64,000 bases of DNA from DATFTE01 sp963840665 (GCA_963840665.1 CAWIZO010000012.1:62001-126000); one strand, 5' to 3'; counted from the stretch's first letter, positions 27,502 through 36,141 are shown. Numbers and translations: made by a program. Notes: generated from the sequence alone by a model not told the origin.

Positions 27502-28899
27502 TTACGGCAAGATTTCGAAACTCTTATTGCTATTCAGCACGCCAGTTGGCGTCGTGATCTGGATCGGGCCAGTTGTCGCGCCACTCGGGACGGTGGCAGT
27601 CAGATAGGTATCCGACACAACTGTGAAAGTCGCAGAAACGCCGTTGAACGTGACTGCAGTTGTGCCGGTCAGGCCTTGACCGAGAATTTCCGCCTGCGAG
27701 CCGACTTTGCCAGCGTTGAGGACGGTCTTTACAAACGGTCCGAAGCCGAAGTCCAGGCTATAAATCGAACCGCAGCCGTTCGTACCCTTTATCGTCCCAT
27801 AAAATAAACCATCGGTATGCTGCATCAAGCCGGCCTCGGCGTACTCTCCAGCACCGTTCGGAAAGTTGTATTCCACCTGAAAACTTCCATCGGTTCCGAT
27901 GGAGAACACCACGCCGGTGCCATTCGCTCCACCGAATTGAGTTACGCCATAAAGCTTGCCATCTGCTCCTGAAGCCAGAGTCCATGTTGAAGAATTCCCG
28001 TCCGTGCCACCGGTAAAGGTATGCAAAGTCGTGAGCACACCGGCGGACGTCATGCGATAGACGGTGCCGTCCAAACCGAATGAGCCTTGTGTGGTCCCGT
28101 AAAAATTGCCATCCTCCGCCGCGATTAGCCCTTGTGGGTTGGCAGAAGTGTTAACTGGCACGATGAATGTGTAGAGCAGTGTGAATTGGCCGGTTTGAGT
28201 CACCCTATAAGCAGTGCCAGACGCGTTCGTACCCTCACCACCATCTAATGTCGTTCCGTAAAGTGCCCCATCCGGACCAACGGCCAGGGGCTCATTCCCC
28301 GGCATGAAGCCGTCGAAGGAATCGAAGGAGTGAAGGATGGTGACTGTTCCAGCCGAGTTGAGCTGGAAGACGGCCCCGGCATGCGCCGCGCTGTTTCCGC
28401 CTGCTGAGGTGCCATAGAAGAAATGACTCGGCGTCTCCACAAGTTGTGAAAGGGGATACCCCACCTGCGTTCCTGTTAAGTTGGCGAGCGTGGCGAACGA
28501 GCCACCGCTGGAGACTTTATAGAGGATGCCCAATCCAGTGGGCTTGGGAGCGGTCGTATATTGTGTATCTCCGTAGAGGAAACCATCTGTGCCCAGGATC
28601 ACTCCCGTCCACGCAAGATATCCGCCGGTGGGACCACCCATCACGTGAACCAAGTGATAAGTTCCATCGGTACCAATCTGAAATACCGTCCCCCGCCGAT
28701 AGACATTTCCAGTGACCGTGCTTCCGTAGAGTTTACCGTCGCGGCCTTGCGTGAGAGTTTGATCTCCCAAATTGCAGCCGTCAGATACGCCGTTGAAGTT
28801 GTACAACACATTCATCTGCGCAGCAGCGGGAGCCGGTCGACCAACGGCCATCGTGATCAGAAAAATGAGAGCAGAGCTGAGCTTTAAAGCGGTGCGCAA
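27502..28899 (-). CDS. Secreted TIGR03803-repeat protein with IPT/TIG domain
   Basis: The 465-residue product has a signal peptide (SSALIFLITMAVGRPAPAAA), then about eight TIGR03803 repeats (DGKLYGVTQFGGANGTGVVF, DGNFYGTTQGSFG). A C-terminal IPT/TIG domain (about 380-465: GPFVKTVLNAGKVGSQAEI, TGTTAVTFNGVSATFTVVS, ATVPSGATTGPIQITTP) completes it. It is exported and probably surface-associated. The start is a TTG at 28897-28899 with GAGGT seven bases upstream; a GTG at 28938 is open but has no RBS. Its intact IPT domain contrasts with the paralogue at 25553. Confidence 0.85.
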   Translation of the reverse strand: MRTALKLSSALIFLITMAVGRPAPAAAQMNVLYNFNGVSDGCNLGDQTLTQGRDGKLYGSTVTGNVYRRGTVFQIGTDGTYHLVHVMGGPTGGYLAWTGVILGTDGFLYGDTQYTTAPKPTGLGILYKVSSGGSFATLANLTGTQVGYPLSQLVETPSHFFYGTSAGGNSAAHAGAVFQLNSAGTVTILHSFDSFDGFMPGNEPLAVGPDGALYGTTLDGGEGTNASGTAYRVTQTGQFTLLYTFIVPVNTSANPQGLIAAEDGNFYGTTQGSFGLDGTVYRMTSAGVLTTLHTFTGGTDGNSSTWTLASGADGKLYGVTQFGGANGTGVVFSIGTDGSFQVEYNFPNGAGEYAEAGLMQHTDGLFYGTIKGTNGCGSIYSLDFGFGPFVKTVLNAGKVGSQAEILGQGLTGTTAVTFNGVSATFTVVSDTYLTATVPSGATTGPIQITTPTGVLNSNKSFEILP

Positions 28900-29192
28900 T
28901 GTAGATACCTCGATGGCGAAAGCTTCCGTCGCTCCCACATGTTAAGACCTTAATCCGGAAACGCAAGAACCTTCGTGAAAATCGGCACAACTTTACACCC
29001 GGTACCGATGAGTTGGTGCAAAATCCCCGGCAGGGTCCCGATCGCAACTGGTCCGGCGATGGTGCGCCTCTGCACGTGATTTACGTCACACGTCCCTGTG
29101 ACGAGCGCCCTTAGGACTCGATCTCCAAGCGCTTACGATCGCCTCCAGAACGTAGATAGTGCCGCAAGGCATTCCACGATCCGAGGGCTGTC
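28900..29192. other. Divergent intergenic region with a CRP-type box
   Basis: This 293-bp gap holds no gene. The only element supported is the palindrome at 29075-29090, listed separately. Confidence 0.4.
29075..29090. promoter_or_regulatory. CRP/FNR-type box
   Basis: CGTGATTTACGTCACA fits the CRP-family pattern TGTGA-N6-TCACA with one mismatch. It lies 103 bp before the cysteine-protein start at 29193 and 176 bp before the divergent TIGR03803 gene. Either could be the target. Confidence 0.45.
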
Positions 29193-29435
29193 ATGTTTGC
29201 TGATCAGAAGAATTCCGCAGTCTTCCATAGCAATCGCTACAGCGCCGACTCGGCCTGCGAGCATTGCGGAGGCGTCGTCCGCCACGAGAACTGGTGTATC
29301 ACGCGAGACGCCCTGGTATTCTACGCTTACGACGCGGTTCTCCACCCTGGAAAGTTATCCTCGGAAGACGTGCTGCGGCTGCATGGCATGGGAGTCACAT
29401 GGACAGCGTGTCAGGGAACGTGCCCTGCGACGTAG
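29193..29435 (+). CDS. Small cysteine-containing protein
   Basis: The 80-residue product has CEHCGGVVRHENWC, giving three cysteines and a histidine for a possible metal site. LVFYAYDAVLHPGKLSSEDV and LRLHGMGVTW follow, and I have seen similar segments in small Acidobacteriota proteins. There is no signal peptide. The start is not strongly supported by an RBS. Function unknown. Confidence 0.55.
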   Translation: MFADQKNSAVFHSNRYSADSACEHCGGVVRHENWCITRDALVFYAYDAVLHPGKLSSEDVLRLHGMGVTWTACQGTCPAT

Positions 29436-29481
29436 GGCCTCACAGCGACCTGTGACCGTCGACCGGCGACCGGAGTCGTCA

Positions 29482-29510
29482 TTGACCTGCCTCCCGCAAG
29501 ATGCTATAAA
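29482..29510 (+). promoter_or_regulatory. Sigma-70 promoter for the pyrophosphatase gene
   Basis: TTGACC (29482-29487), a 17-bp spacer and TATAAA (29505-29510) make a near-consensus promoter. The start codon of the pyrophosphatase gene lies 240 bp further, leaving a leader of about 235 bases, one of the longest in the window. Confidence 0.6.
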
Positions 29511-29638
29511 GGCTGGTTTTGTGCCGGGTTCGCTCCTGGGCCGTAGGGTCTTGCGGGCGGACTGTCCGGCGTGAAACATCCGACGCGGCCAAGCTCAGCA
29601 CTCATTGTTCTTGTCTTGCAGTGGAAGCGTGTTCGGAG

Positions 29639-29695
29639 TTCCGGCGATGCGCTCCCAGCGCTCTCAACCAGAGTGCAGGGATTCACTTGCCGGAA
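29639..29695 (+). ncRNA. Structured leader before the pyrophosphatase gene
   Basis: TTCCGGC (29639-29645) pairs with GCCGGAA (29689-29695) as a perfect 7-bp closing stem. Inside it, GCGCT/AGCGC and CTC/GAG form two small hairpins, like a three-way junction. I compared it by eye with the fluoride, c-di-GMP and TPP riboswitch patterns and none fits, so it is only a candidate RNA element. Confidence 0.35.
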
Positions 29696-29751
29696 AGACG
29701 GAGCCTAAACACGTAGTCATCCTGACTGACTTCTGATTTCTGGAGGATTCC

Positions 29752-32244
29752 ATGCGCATCGGGTTCGCTCGAATTGCGTCCCAAGGAAGCCGTTTGACCA
29801 AGACTGTGGCAGCGACCTTCGCCCTCATGATGGGCGCGTCGACTGCTTTTGCCCAATCCGGCTCGGACGTGGGCGGCGAAGCTAACCTCAAACTGCCCGA
29901 CCTTTCGGCAGTGAAGTTTTTGAACGACGCGATTGATGGACACACCCTTCTGCTGATCGGCATTTTGTTTTGCGTGGCCGGTCTGGGATTCGGCCTCGCG
30001 ATCTACATGCGCCTGAAGAACCTGCCGGTGCACCGGGCAATGCGCGAAATTTCGGAGTTGATTTACGAGACTTGCAAGACCTACCTGATCACACAGGGCA
30101 AGTTCCTGATGCTGCTGTGGGCGTTCATCGCGGTGGTCATTCTGCTGTACTTCGGCGTGCTGCTGAAATATGACGCCGCAAGAGTGGCGATCATCCTGCT
30201 GTTCAGCGTGGTCGGCATCGCGGGTAGCTACGGTGTGGCGTGGTTTGGCATTCGCGTAAACACGTTTGCGAATTCGCGAACGGCGTTCGCCGGACTGCGA
30301 GGAAAACCGTATCCGATCTACCAGATTCCGCTCGAATCTGGCATGAGCATCGGCATGATGCTGATCAGCGTGGAACTCCTCATGATGCTGATCATCCTGC
30401 TCTTCATACCTGGCGACTACGCTGGTCCTTGCTTCATTGGATTCGCGATTGGTGAATCGCTGGGTGCGGCGGCGTTGCGAATTGCCGGCGGTATCTTCAC
30501 CAAGATTGCCGACATTGGCTCTGACCTGATGAAGATCGTCTTCAAGATTAAAGAGGACGACGCGCGCAACCCCGGAGTGATTGCCGATTGCACGGGCGAC
30601 AACGCCGGCGACTCGGTTGGTCCGAGCGCCGACGGGTTCGAAACCTACGGCGTGACTGGCGTCGCGCTGATCACGTTCATTCTGCTGGGCGTCAAAGATC
30701 CTACGGTGCAGGTGCAGTTGCTGGTGTGGATCTTCGTCATGCGCATCATGATGCTGGTGTCGAGTGCGGGCGCGTACTTCCTGAATGCCGCGATCGCCAA
30801 GGCCCGCTACGGCAACGTCGACAAGATGAACTTCGAAGCGCCGCTGACGTCTCTGGTCTGGATCACCTCAGTGGTCTCGATCATTCTGACTTACATCATT
30901 TCCAGGATCATTATCCCCAGCCTAGGAGGAGACACGACGCAGTGGTGGAAGTTGGCGACGATCATCTCTTGCGGCACCCTGGCGGGCGCCGTGATTCCGG
31001 AACTGGTGAAAGTCTTTACCTCCACCGAATCCCGCCACGTCCGCGAAGTAGTGATCTCAGCCCAGGAAGGAGGCGCTTCGCTAGGCATCCTCGCCGGCTT
31101 CGTAAGCGGCAACTTCAGCGCTTATTATTTAGGCCTTTCGATGGTGGCTTTGATGTCTGTTGGTTATCTCTTCGCTTTACAGGGGTTGGGGAGTTTGATG
31201 ATTGCGGCCCCGGTGTTTGCATTTGGACTTGTGGCGTTCGGATTTCTGGGGATGGGGCCGGTGACGATTGCGGTCGATTCGTATGGTCCGGTTACGGACA
31301 ATGCGCAGTCGGTGTATGAGCTGTCGCTGATCGAGCAGGTTCCGAACATCAAGGCGGAGTTGAAGAAGGATTACAACTTCGACGTGAACTTCGAACGTGC
31401 CAAGGATCTGCTGGAAGAAAACGACGGCGCCGGCAACACGTTCAAAGCCACGGCGAAGCCGGTGCTGATTGGGACTGCAGTCGTCGGCGCGACCACGATG
31501 ATTTTCTCGATCATCATGGCGCTCACCAACGGACTAACGGCGAATGTGGACAAGCTCTCGTTGCTGCATGCGCCATTTGTGCTGGGACTGATCACCGGCG
31601 GAGCGATGATTTACTGGTTCACGGGCGCGTCAACACAAGCAGTGTCGACGGGTGCGTACCGCGCGGTGGAATTTATCAAGGCGAATATCAAACTGGAAGG
31701 CGTGGAGAAGGCGTCGGTATCGGATAGCAAGAAGGTTGTGGCGATTTGCACGCAGTACGCGCAGAAGGGCATGTTGAACATCTTCATTGCGGTGTTCTTT
31801 GCCACCCTGGCATTTGCGTTCATCGAGCCCTTCTTCTTCATCGGGTACTTGATGTCGATTGCGATCTTCGGCTTGTACCAGGCGATCTTCATGGCGAATG
31901 CCGGTGGAGCATGGGATAACGCGAAGAAGATTGTGGAAGTCGAACTGAAGCAGAAAGGCACTCCGCTGCACGATGCGACGGTCATTGGCGATACCGTGGG
32001 CGATCCGTTCAAGGATACGTCTTCGGTGGCGTTGAATCCGGTCATCAAGTTCACCACGTTGTTCGGTTTGCTGGCTGTCGAGCTTGCGGTGAAATTGACG
32101 AATGACATGGGAGCGAACGTCAGCGACATTCTGGCGCTGGTGTTCTTCCTGGTTTCGATCACCTTCGTGTACCGCTCGTTCTACGGAATGCGGATCCGGT
32201 CGGGCGATGTGGTGGCGATGGAGGCACCCGCTGCGGGGGATTAG
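29752..32244 (+). CDS. hppA: Membrane-bound pyrophosphatase, ion-pumping, divergent type
   Basis: The 830-residue product has about sixteen membrane helices. Its pyrophosphate-binding motifs are DDARNPGVIADCTGDNAGD (about residues 267-290) and GDTVGDPFKDTSSVALNPV near the end. It hydrolyses pyrophosphate and pumps H+ or Na+. The GNTFKA segment has lysine at about residue 565, where K+-dependent members carry alanine, so it is probably K+-independent. The N-terminus is extended and signal-like (ATFALMMGASTAFA). The VIADCTGDNAGDSVGPSADG wording differs from the usual NVGDNVGDCAG, placing it in a divergent group. It has its own promoter and terminator. Confidence 0.9.
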   Translation: MRIGFARIASQGSRLTKTVAATFALMMGASTAFAQSGSDVGGEANLKLPDLSAVKFLNDAIDGHTLLLIGILFCVAGLGFGLAIYMRLKNLPVHRAMREISELIYETCKTYLITQGKFLMLLWAFIAVVILLYFGVLLKYDAARVAIILLFSVVGIAGSYGVAWFGIRVNTFANSRTAFAGLRGKPYPIYQIPLESGMSIGMMLISVELLMMLIILLFIPGDYAGPCFIGFAIGESLGAAALRIAGGIFTKIADIGSDLMKIVFKIKEDDARNPGVIADCTGDNAGDSVGPSADGFETYGVTGVALITFILLGVKDPTVQVQLLVWIFVMRIMMLVSSAGAYFLNAAIAKARYGNVDKMNFEAPLTSLVWITSVVSIILTYIISRIIIPSLGGDTTQWWKLATIISCGTLAGAVIPELVKVFTSTESRHVREVVISAQEGGASLGILAGFVSGNFSAYYLGLSMVALMSVGYLFALQGLGSLMIAAPVFAFGLVAFGFLGMGPVTIAVDSYGPVTDNAQSVYELSLIEQVPNIKAELKKDYNFDVNFERAKDLLEENDGAGNTFKATAKPVLIGTAVVGATTMIFSIIMALTNGLTANVDKLSLLHAPFVLGLITGGAMIYWFTGASTQAVSTGAYRAVEFIKANIKLEGVEKASVSDSKKVVAICTQYAQKGMLNIFIAVFFATLAFAFIEPFFFIGYLMSIAIFGLYQAIFMANAGGAWDNAKKIVEVELKQKGTPLHDATVIGDTVGDPFKDTSSVALNPVIKFTTLFGLLAVELAVKLTNDMGANVSDILALVFFLVSITFVYRSFYGMRIRSGDVVAMEAPAAGD

Positions 32245-32262
32245 CAAACAACGTTTTTCAAG

Positions 32263-32293
32263 AGCCACCGCTGGAGCGGGTGGCTTTTTTTTT
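32263..32293 (+). terminator. Terminator of the pyrophosphatase gene
   Basis: AGCCACC pairs with GGTGGCT, with further GC pairs inside, and is followed by a run of nine T. It lies 19 bp after the stop codon. Confidence 0.9.
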
Positions 32294-32308
32294 GAGGGAG
32301 AAAAGCCT

Positions 32309-32371
32309 TTAACCGCAGAGGATGCAAAGGGCGGCGCTGAGGGCGGCGCAGAGAACGCCGAGAAGATCTAA
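32309..32371. repeat. ACCGCAGAG-type dispersed repeat
   Basis: ACCGCAGAGGATGCAAAGGG followed by GCGCAGAGAACGCCGAGAA. Similar runs occur at 33868, 34474, 34568, 36143, 42387 and 44695. Confidence 0.7.
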
Positions 32372-32393
32372 CGCCGGGCCGATCGGGCCTTCG

Positions 32394-32450
32394 CCTCCCA
32401 CCCTAACGTCGCAAAAAAGCGCGACGTTAGGATGGGGGCACCCCTACGGT
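32394..32450 (-). repeat. Hairpin repeat A, stem variant 2 (copy 1)
   Basis: Shared flanks CCTCCCACC and GGCACCCCT enclose the stem CCTAACGTCGC with GCGACGTTAGG. It lies 37 bp after the stop of the minus-strand cytochrome gene. Confidence 0.75.
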
Positions 32451-32487
32451 ATCATGGCGCAGACAAACAACGCGAGGCTTTCCGCGT

Positions 32488-32880
32488 TTACTGCAGAGAT
32501 TTGATGTACGTGATGAGTTGCCATAGCTGGGGATCAGGGAGTTTTGACCACGAGGGCATGCCTTTCTTCATGTAACCGTTGACTAGGAGCCAGTGCATGT
32601 CTCCTTCAGTGGCTTGCTTTGGACGCGGTCGGTGTGTAGTGATGGGTGCTTCTTGTTGCCTTCGGCATTTTCCCCGTGGCACTTCATACAATGATCTTCG
32701 TAAATGCGGCGTCCAGCGGAGACGGCGTCGGGTTGGCTTTGATACGGGTTCGTCCTCTCGTGATCGCGCGACAGGAATTTTATCGAGCCAATTGCCGTCG
32801 GGCCCAGAGGCGTGGGCTGCCTGAATCAAACACGCTAGCAGCAACGCAGGCAGAATGCGCCGTTCATTGAGCCTCCCGGT
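32488..32880 (-). pseudogene. Cytochrome c gene broken by frameshifts
   Basis: Pieces of a small class-I cytochrome c lie in different frames: a signal-like LPALLLACLIQAAHAS, then PDAVSAGRRIYEDHCMKCHG with the heme motif CMKCH, then MKKGMPSWSKLPDPQLWQLI with the axial-methionine region. Joining them needs at least two, perhaps three, one-base shifts (about 32650, 32755 and 32865). The gene directly follows an equally broken outer-membrane-protein gene. Either both have decayed or the sequence has indel errors here. Confidence 0.6.
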
Positions 32881-33720
32881 GAAACAGGCTGAGGAATTGT
32901 TCGATCTCGTAGGAAATGCCGAAGCGATAGAGGCGAGGGATGCTGTAGTCATTGAGTCCGAACTGCGGTGAGAAGGAGAGCGTCGTGCCATTGGGGGCGG
33001 TCCAATTGATGGTCGGACCGACGTAGTGCGAAGTGTTTTGCAGGCCGAAAGCTGTCGCGGTCGCCGAGACCGCCGTACATCTCGAGGCCAGCCTGAAATT
33101 TTTCGGACAGAAGGTGCAGTTGTGGGCCTGGCGGCGAGCGCGATAGGGCGGCTGGCTCGCCCAGGCGTAGCCGAATTCCCAGGGATCTGCGCCGAGATTC
33201 TTTTCGGCGATGATATTTTCGCTGATGTTCCATCCGTGAAGATTGCTGCCGAGAATTAGCTTCAGTTCCATTTCGCGTTCGACGTCGCCGCGATTGTTGC
33301 GACCGGCGAAGTCGGGCAGGCCGTCGTGTCCTATGACTTCGCGCAGGGCTTTGTCGGAGCTGATGTTTTCGTATTCGATATAGATGACAGGATTGATGAC
33401 ATGTTCACTGAGCGAGGGGCGAAAGCGGTTTTCCCAGCGGAAACCGGTGAAGATGGTGCTTTCGTGCTGGGTGATCTGTCCGTCAAGATAGAACTCGGAG
33501 GTCCACCAGGTTTTCACGCCATATTCGAATTCGAGGTTCGAGCCGAGGAAGAGATTGCCGCCGGGCGGATTGCCGACGACATTGAAGCTTTCGATGTCGA
33601 GGTTGCCGGGTTCTTCCATTTCGTGGGAGTAGGTGACGAAGTAGGGACGCTCCTGGGCAGCCGCGGGTGCGCCAAGACGGGGACAGGATCAAGAACAGTA
33701 AGAGGTGTCGATGCGATCAT
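32864..33720 (-). pseudogene. Outer-membrane beta-barrel-like protein gene with several frameshifts
   Basis: The longest frame (32864-33619) encodes SNLEFEYGVKTWWTSEFYLD, TIFTGFRWENRFRPSLSEHV, PVIYIEYENISSDKALREVI and a closing YRFGISYEIEQFLSLF, all amphipathic strands of a barrel. Upstream, AQERPYFVTYSHEMEEPGN continues the same protein before the apparent start. The signal peptide (MIASTPLTVL at 33720) is two shifts away. FQAGLEMYGGLGDRDSF in the middle lies in another frame. At least four single-base shifts are needed. A Fur-like palindrome lies just upstream. Confidence 0.55.
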
Positions 33721-33732
33721 AGTCTTCCTAGT

Positions 33733-33747
33733 TGCAACTGAGTTGCA
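33733..33747. promoter_or_regulatory. 7-1-7 palindrome, possible Fur-family operator
   Basis: TGCAACTGAGTTGCA is a perfect 7-1-7 inverted repeat, the shape used by Fur-family repressors. It lies 13 bp upstream of the outer-membrane-protein gene's likely start, and a related sequence precedes the Fur-family gene itself. Confidence 0.55.
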
Positions 33748-33867
33748 TATTGTGATACCTTCCAATGGTAACGGAAAATAGACGTGGGAAGTGATTGGGA
33801 TCACGGGACCGCATTTTTTGTTTCAGGATTGATGCAACGAGCTGCAACGACGCCGGAAAAGCTTTTT

Positions 33868-33915
33868 ATCGCAAAGGTCGCGAAGGATACGCAAAGGACG
33901 CAAAGAGAGACTCAC
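33868..33915. repeat. ACCGCAGAG-type dispersed repeat
   Basis: TCGCAAAGGTCGCGAAGGAT then ACGCAAAGGACGCAAAGAGA, a variant of the family at 32309. Confidence 0.6.
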
Positions 33916-33933
33916 GTGCTGGATGAGTCTGAT

Positions 33934-34386
33934 TTAGGAGGAAGAGCGACAGGTGGCGCAGTAGCCGCCTACTTCGAGGCGGCTGACGACGATGTGGAAT
34001 TGGCAGTCGCGCTGGATCTGGCCTTTGAGACGGTCGAAGAGGTCGCTTTCGAATTCCATGATTTTGCCGCAGCGCAGGCAGGCCATGTGGATGTGATCGC
34101 GCTGCGGGCGGCGCTCGTAATAATGCTTCTCTCCCTGCATGTGCATGAGGTCGAGTTCGTCAATCAGGCCGTGGCGCTTGAGCAGATTGAGGGTGCGGTA
34201 GACGGTGACGCGATCGATCTGAGGGTCGAGTTTGCGAGCCTTGCGCAGGATCTGGCTAGCGTCGAGATGTTGCTTGGCGGTTTCCATGACGGCAAGGATG
34301 GTGCGGCGCTGGCGGGTCATGCGCAGGCCGCGGGACATGAGTTCGGCCTGCAGGCGTCCGGGTTGCTCGGTTTCAGGGAGCGGCAT
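33934..34386 (-). CDS. Fur-family metal-responsive repressor
   Basis: The 150-residue protein has the Fur winged helix (GLRMTRQRRTILAVMETA, DRVTVYRTLNLLKRHGLID) and the metal domain: MQGEKHYYERRPQRDHIHMA, CLRCGKIMEFES, and GYCATC near the end as the second CxxC zinc pair. Fur, Zur and PerR cannot be separated by eye. The start at 34386 is chosen because the family N-terminus begins there; an upstream frame to 34449 has no RBS. Palindromes just before the start codon (34390-34415) suggest self-control. Confidence 0.9.
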   Translation of the reverse strand: MPLPETEQPGRLQAELMSRGLRMTRQRRTILAVMETAKQHLDASQILRKARKLDPQIDRVTVYRTLNLLKRHGLIDELDLMHMQGEKHYYERRPQRDHIHMACLRCGKIMEFESDLFDRLKGQIQRDCQFHIVVSRLEVGGYCATCRSSS

Positions 34387-34389
34387 AGT

Positions 34390-34415
34390 TGTAAACCAGT
34401 TGCAACTAGAGTTTA
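34390..34415. promoter_or_regulatory. Possible Fur-family operator before the repressor gene
   Basis: Two overlapping 7-1-7 arrangements, TGTAAACCAGTTGCA and TGCAACTAGAGTTTA, share the CAGTTGCAACT core also found at 33733 and 46356. The site lies 4-29 bp upstream of the start codon at 34386. Confidence 0.45.
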
Positions 34416-34473
34416 GCATTGTTTTTTCACCACTGCGACATGGAGGCACGAGACACCTCTAGAACAAAGACTA

Positions 34474-34600
34474 AACCGCAAAGTACGCAAAGAGCGCTAA
34501 GAGAACTGGTAAACCTTTTTCACCACAGAGACACAGAGTCACAGAGAAACCTCTAGAAAAAGCTCGACCGCAGAGCGCGCGAAGGCTGCGGAAGATCGCT
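34474..34600. repeat. Cluster of ACCGCAGAG / CACCACAGAG repeats
   Basis: AACCGCAAAGTACGCAAAGA, TTCACCACAGAGACACAGAG and GACCGCAGAGCGCGCGAAGG follow one another. The 435-bp gap from 34387 to 34822 holds only repeats and no gene. Confidence 0.7.
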
Positions 34601-34745
34601 ATGGGGGCAATGGGTAGACGCGAGTTAGGAGGCTGTCTCCACACATGGAACTCGCGGCTGGCGGGACGGTGACGCTATTTGCGTTCCGGTCTTTCCACTG
34701 ATTTGGATCTTCTAATTTGAAAACCTATTCGTGTGGAAAAGGTCC

Positions 34746-34797
34746 TTGCCTCCCACCTTTGCCGCAAAGAACGCGGCAAAGATGGGGCACCCCTCGG
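34746..34797 (-). repeat. Hairpin repeat A, stem variant 1 (copy 2)
   Basis: TTTGCCGC pairs with GCGGCAAA between the shared flanks. It lies 25 bp after the stop of the minus-strand gene at 34823. Confidence 0.8.
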
Positions 34798-34822
34798 TTT
34801 GGTGGCGCAGGCGATCGCGCTA

Positions 34823-35149
34823 CTAGTTCTTCATTTTTTCTTTGACGCTGTGGGCTAGTTTTTCGATTTCTTCGGCTTTGCGGACGACTTCGACGGATAG
34901 GATGTTTTCGTTAGATTTGTCGACGTATTGTTTGAGTTCGGTGGCCAGCTTTAGAAGTTGTTCGGAGTCGCGGCGAATTTCCGCCTGGCGCTGTTCGTTG
35001 GCCTTTTTCGCCATTTCTTTTTCTATTTTCTCGCGCTGTTCGTCTTTGGGTTGCGGCGGTCCGAAAGGCGGGTTTTGTTGGGGAGCGCTGAACGCGATGA
35101 CAGAGACGAGAAGAAAAGTGATGAGGCGGAGAGCAGTCGAAGAGCGCAT
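34823..35149 (-). CDS. Small exported coiled-coil protein
   Basis: The 108-residue product has a signal peptide (LRLITFLLVSVIAFSA) and a highly charged helical body (EKIEKEMAKKANEQRQAEIR, LATELKQYVDKSNENILSVE). It probably sits in the periplasm as a coiled coil. No cysteines and no catalytic motif. It is divergently placed from the MscS gene. Confidence 0.7.
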   Translation of the reverse strand: MRSSTALRLITFLLVSVIAFSAPQQNPPFGPPQPKDEQREKIEKEMAKKANEQRQAEIRRDSEQLLKLATELKQYVDKSNENILSVEVVRKAEEIEKLAHSVKEKMKN

Positions 35150-35229
35150 GACGACCTCAAGCTAGGGATGAAATCGGGGATCATTATACGGAGAAGGGCT
35201 GCGATGGCTTGTTATAATCGCGCCGGATT

Positions 35230-36141
35230 ATGGATTGTCGATTGATTTTCGCGATGGACCTGGACGTCCAAGACATTCCGGGGTTGTTGCATGGGTGGCG
35301 CGAGGATGCGTTGAATTTTCTCCGTCACGACATGCCCAAGCTGGCGCTGGTGATGCTGGGCGCGCTGCTGCTGATCCGCGTGCTGCGGGTGATCACGGGG
35401 AAGATTGCGGAGTTAAAGGAGAGGCGGTTCGCACAGGGATTGAGGGCGCAGCAGATTCGCACGCTGGCGGAGGTGATCAACAGCATTGGAGTGTTTGTGA
35501 TCCTGTTTGTAGCTGGGTTGCAGGCACTGTCGCTGATGGGATTGAATCTGGGTCCGCTGTTGGCGAGCGCGGGAATTGCGGGGTTGGCGATCGGATTTGG
35601 CGCCCAGACACTGGTGAAAGACTGGATCAATGGATTTTTTGTGCTGTTCGAAGACCAGTTCAACATTGGCGACACGGTGCGCATGGCGGGAGTCAAGGGA
35701 GTGGTGGAAGAGATGAGCCTGCGGCGGACGGTGCTGCGCGATGATGACGGGACGCTGCACATGGTTCCAAACAGCCAGATCACCATTTTGTCGAACATGA
35801 CGCGAGATTGGGCGCAGTTTACGTTGCGTGTGACCGTGGCTTACAGCGAGCCGAGTGACAAGATTGTGGCGCTGCTGCAGCAGATTGGCGAGGACGTGAG
35901 GCACGATCCGGCGTTTTCGGTTGACATGGTTGGTGACATACAGGTGCCGGGGATCGACAAGGTGGGGAATGGCGAGGCGGAGTATTTGATGCTGATCAAG
36001 ACGCGTCCCAATAAGCAGTGGGCGGTGAGCCGGGAGCTGCGGAGGCGGATCAAGGACCGATTTCTGGCGGAGAAGATTCCGGCGGGGGCTCCGGGGAGGG
36101 TGTACGTGGCGGATGCGGGGACGGAGGCGAAGGCGTCGTAG
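35230..36141 (+). CDS. Small-conductance mechanosensitive channel (MscS family)
   Basis: The 303-residue protein has helices near 38-58 and 82-106 and the pore helix GPLLASAGIAGLAIGFGAQT, followed by KDWINGFFVLFEDQFNIGDT, hallmark sequences of MscS, and the beta and alpha-beta cytoplasmic domains. It should act as an osmotic-release valve in the inner membrane. A TATAAT hexamer lies only about 12 bp before the first start, so the message may have almost no leader; an ATG at 35254 is an alternative start. The gene is complete. Confidence 0.9.
   Translation: MDCRLIFAMDLDVQDIPGLLHGWREDALNFLRHDMPKLALVMLGALLLIRVLRVITGKIAELKERRFAQGLRAQQIRTLAEVINSIGVFVILFVAGLQALSLMGLNLGPLLASAGIAGLAIGFGAQTLVKDWINGFFVLFEDQFNIGDTVRMAGVKGVVEEMSLRRTVLRDDDGTLHMVPNSQITILSNMTRDWAQFTLRVTVAYSEPSDKIVALLQQIGEDVRHDPAFSVDMVGDIQVPGIDKVGNGEAEYLMLIKTRPNKQWAVSRELRRRIKDRFLAEKIPAGAPGRVYVADAGTEAKAS

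Noticed and set aside
29639..29695. Fluoride, c-di-GMP or TPP riboswitch before hppA
   Set aside because: The conserved loops of these classes could not be found, so only a generic structured leader is claimed.
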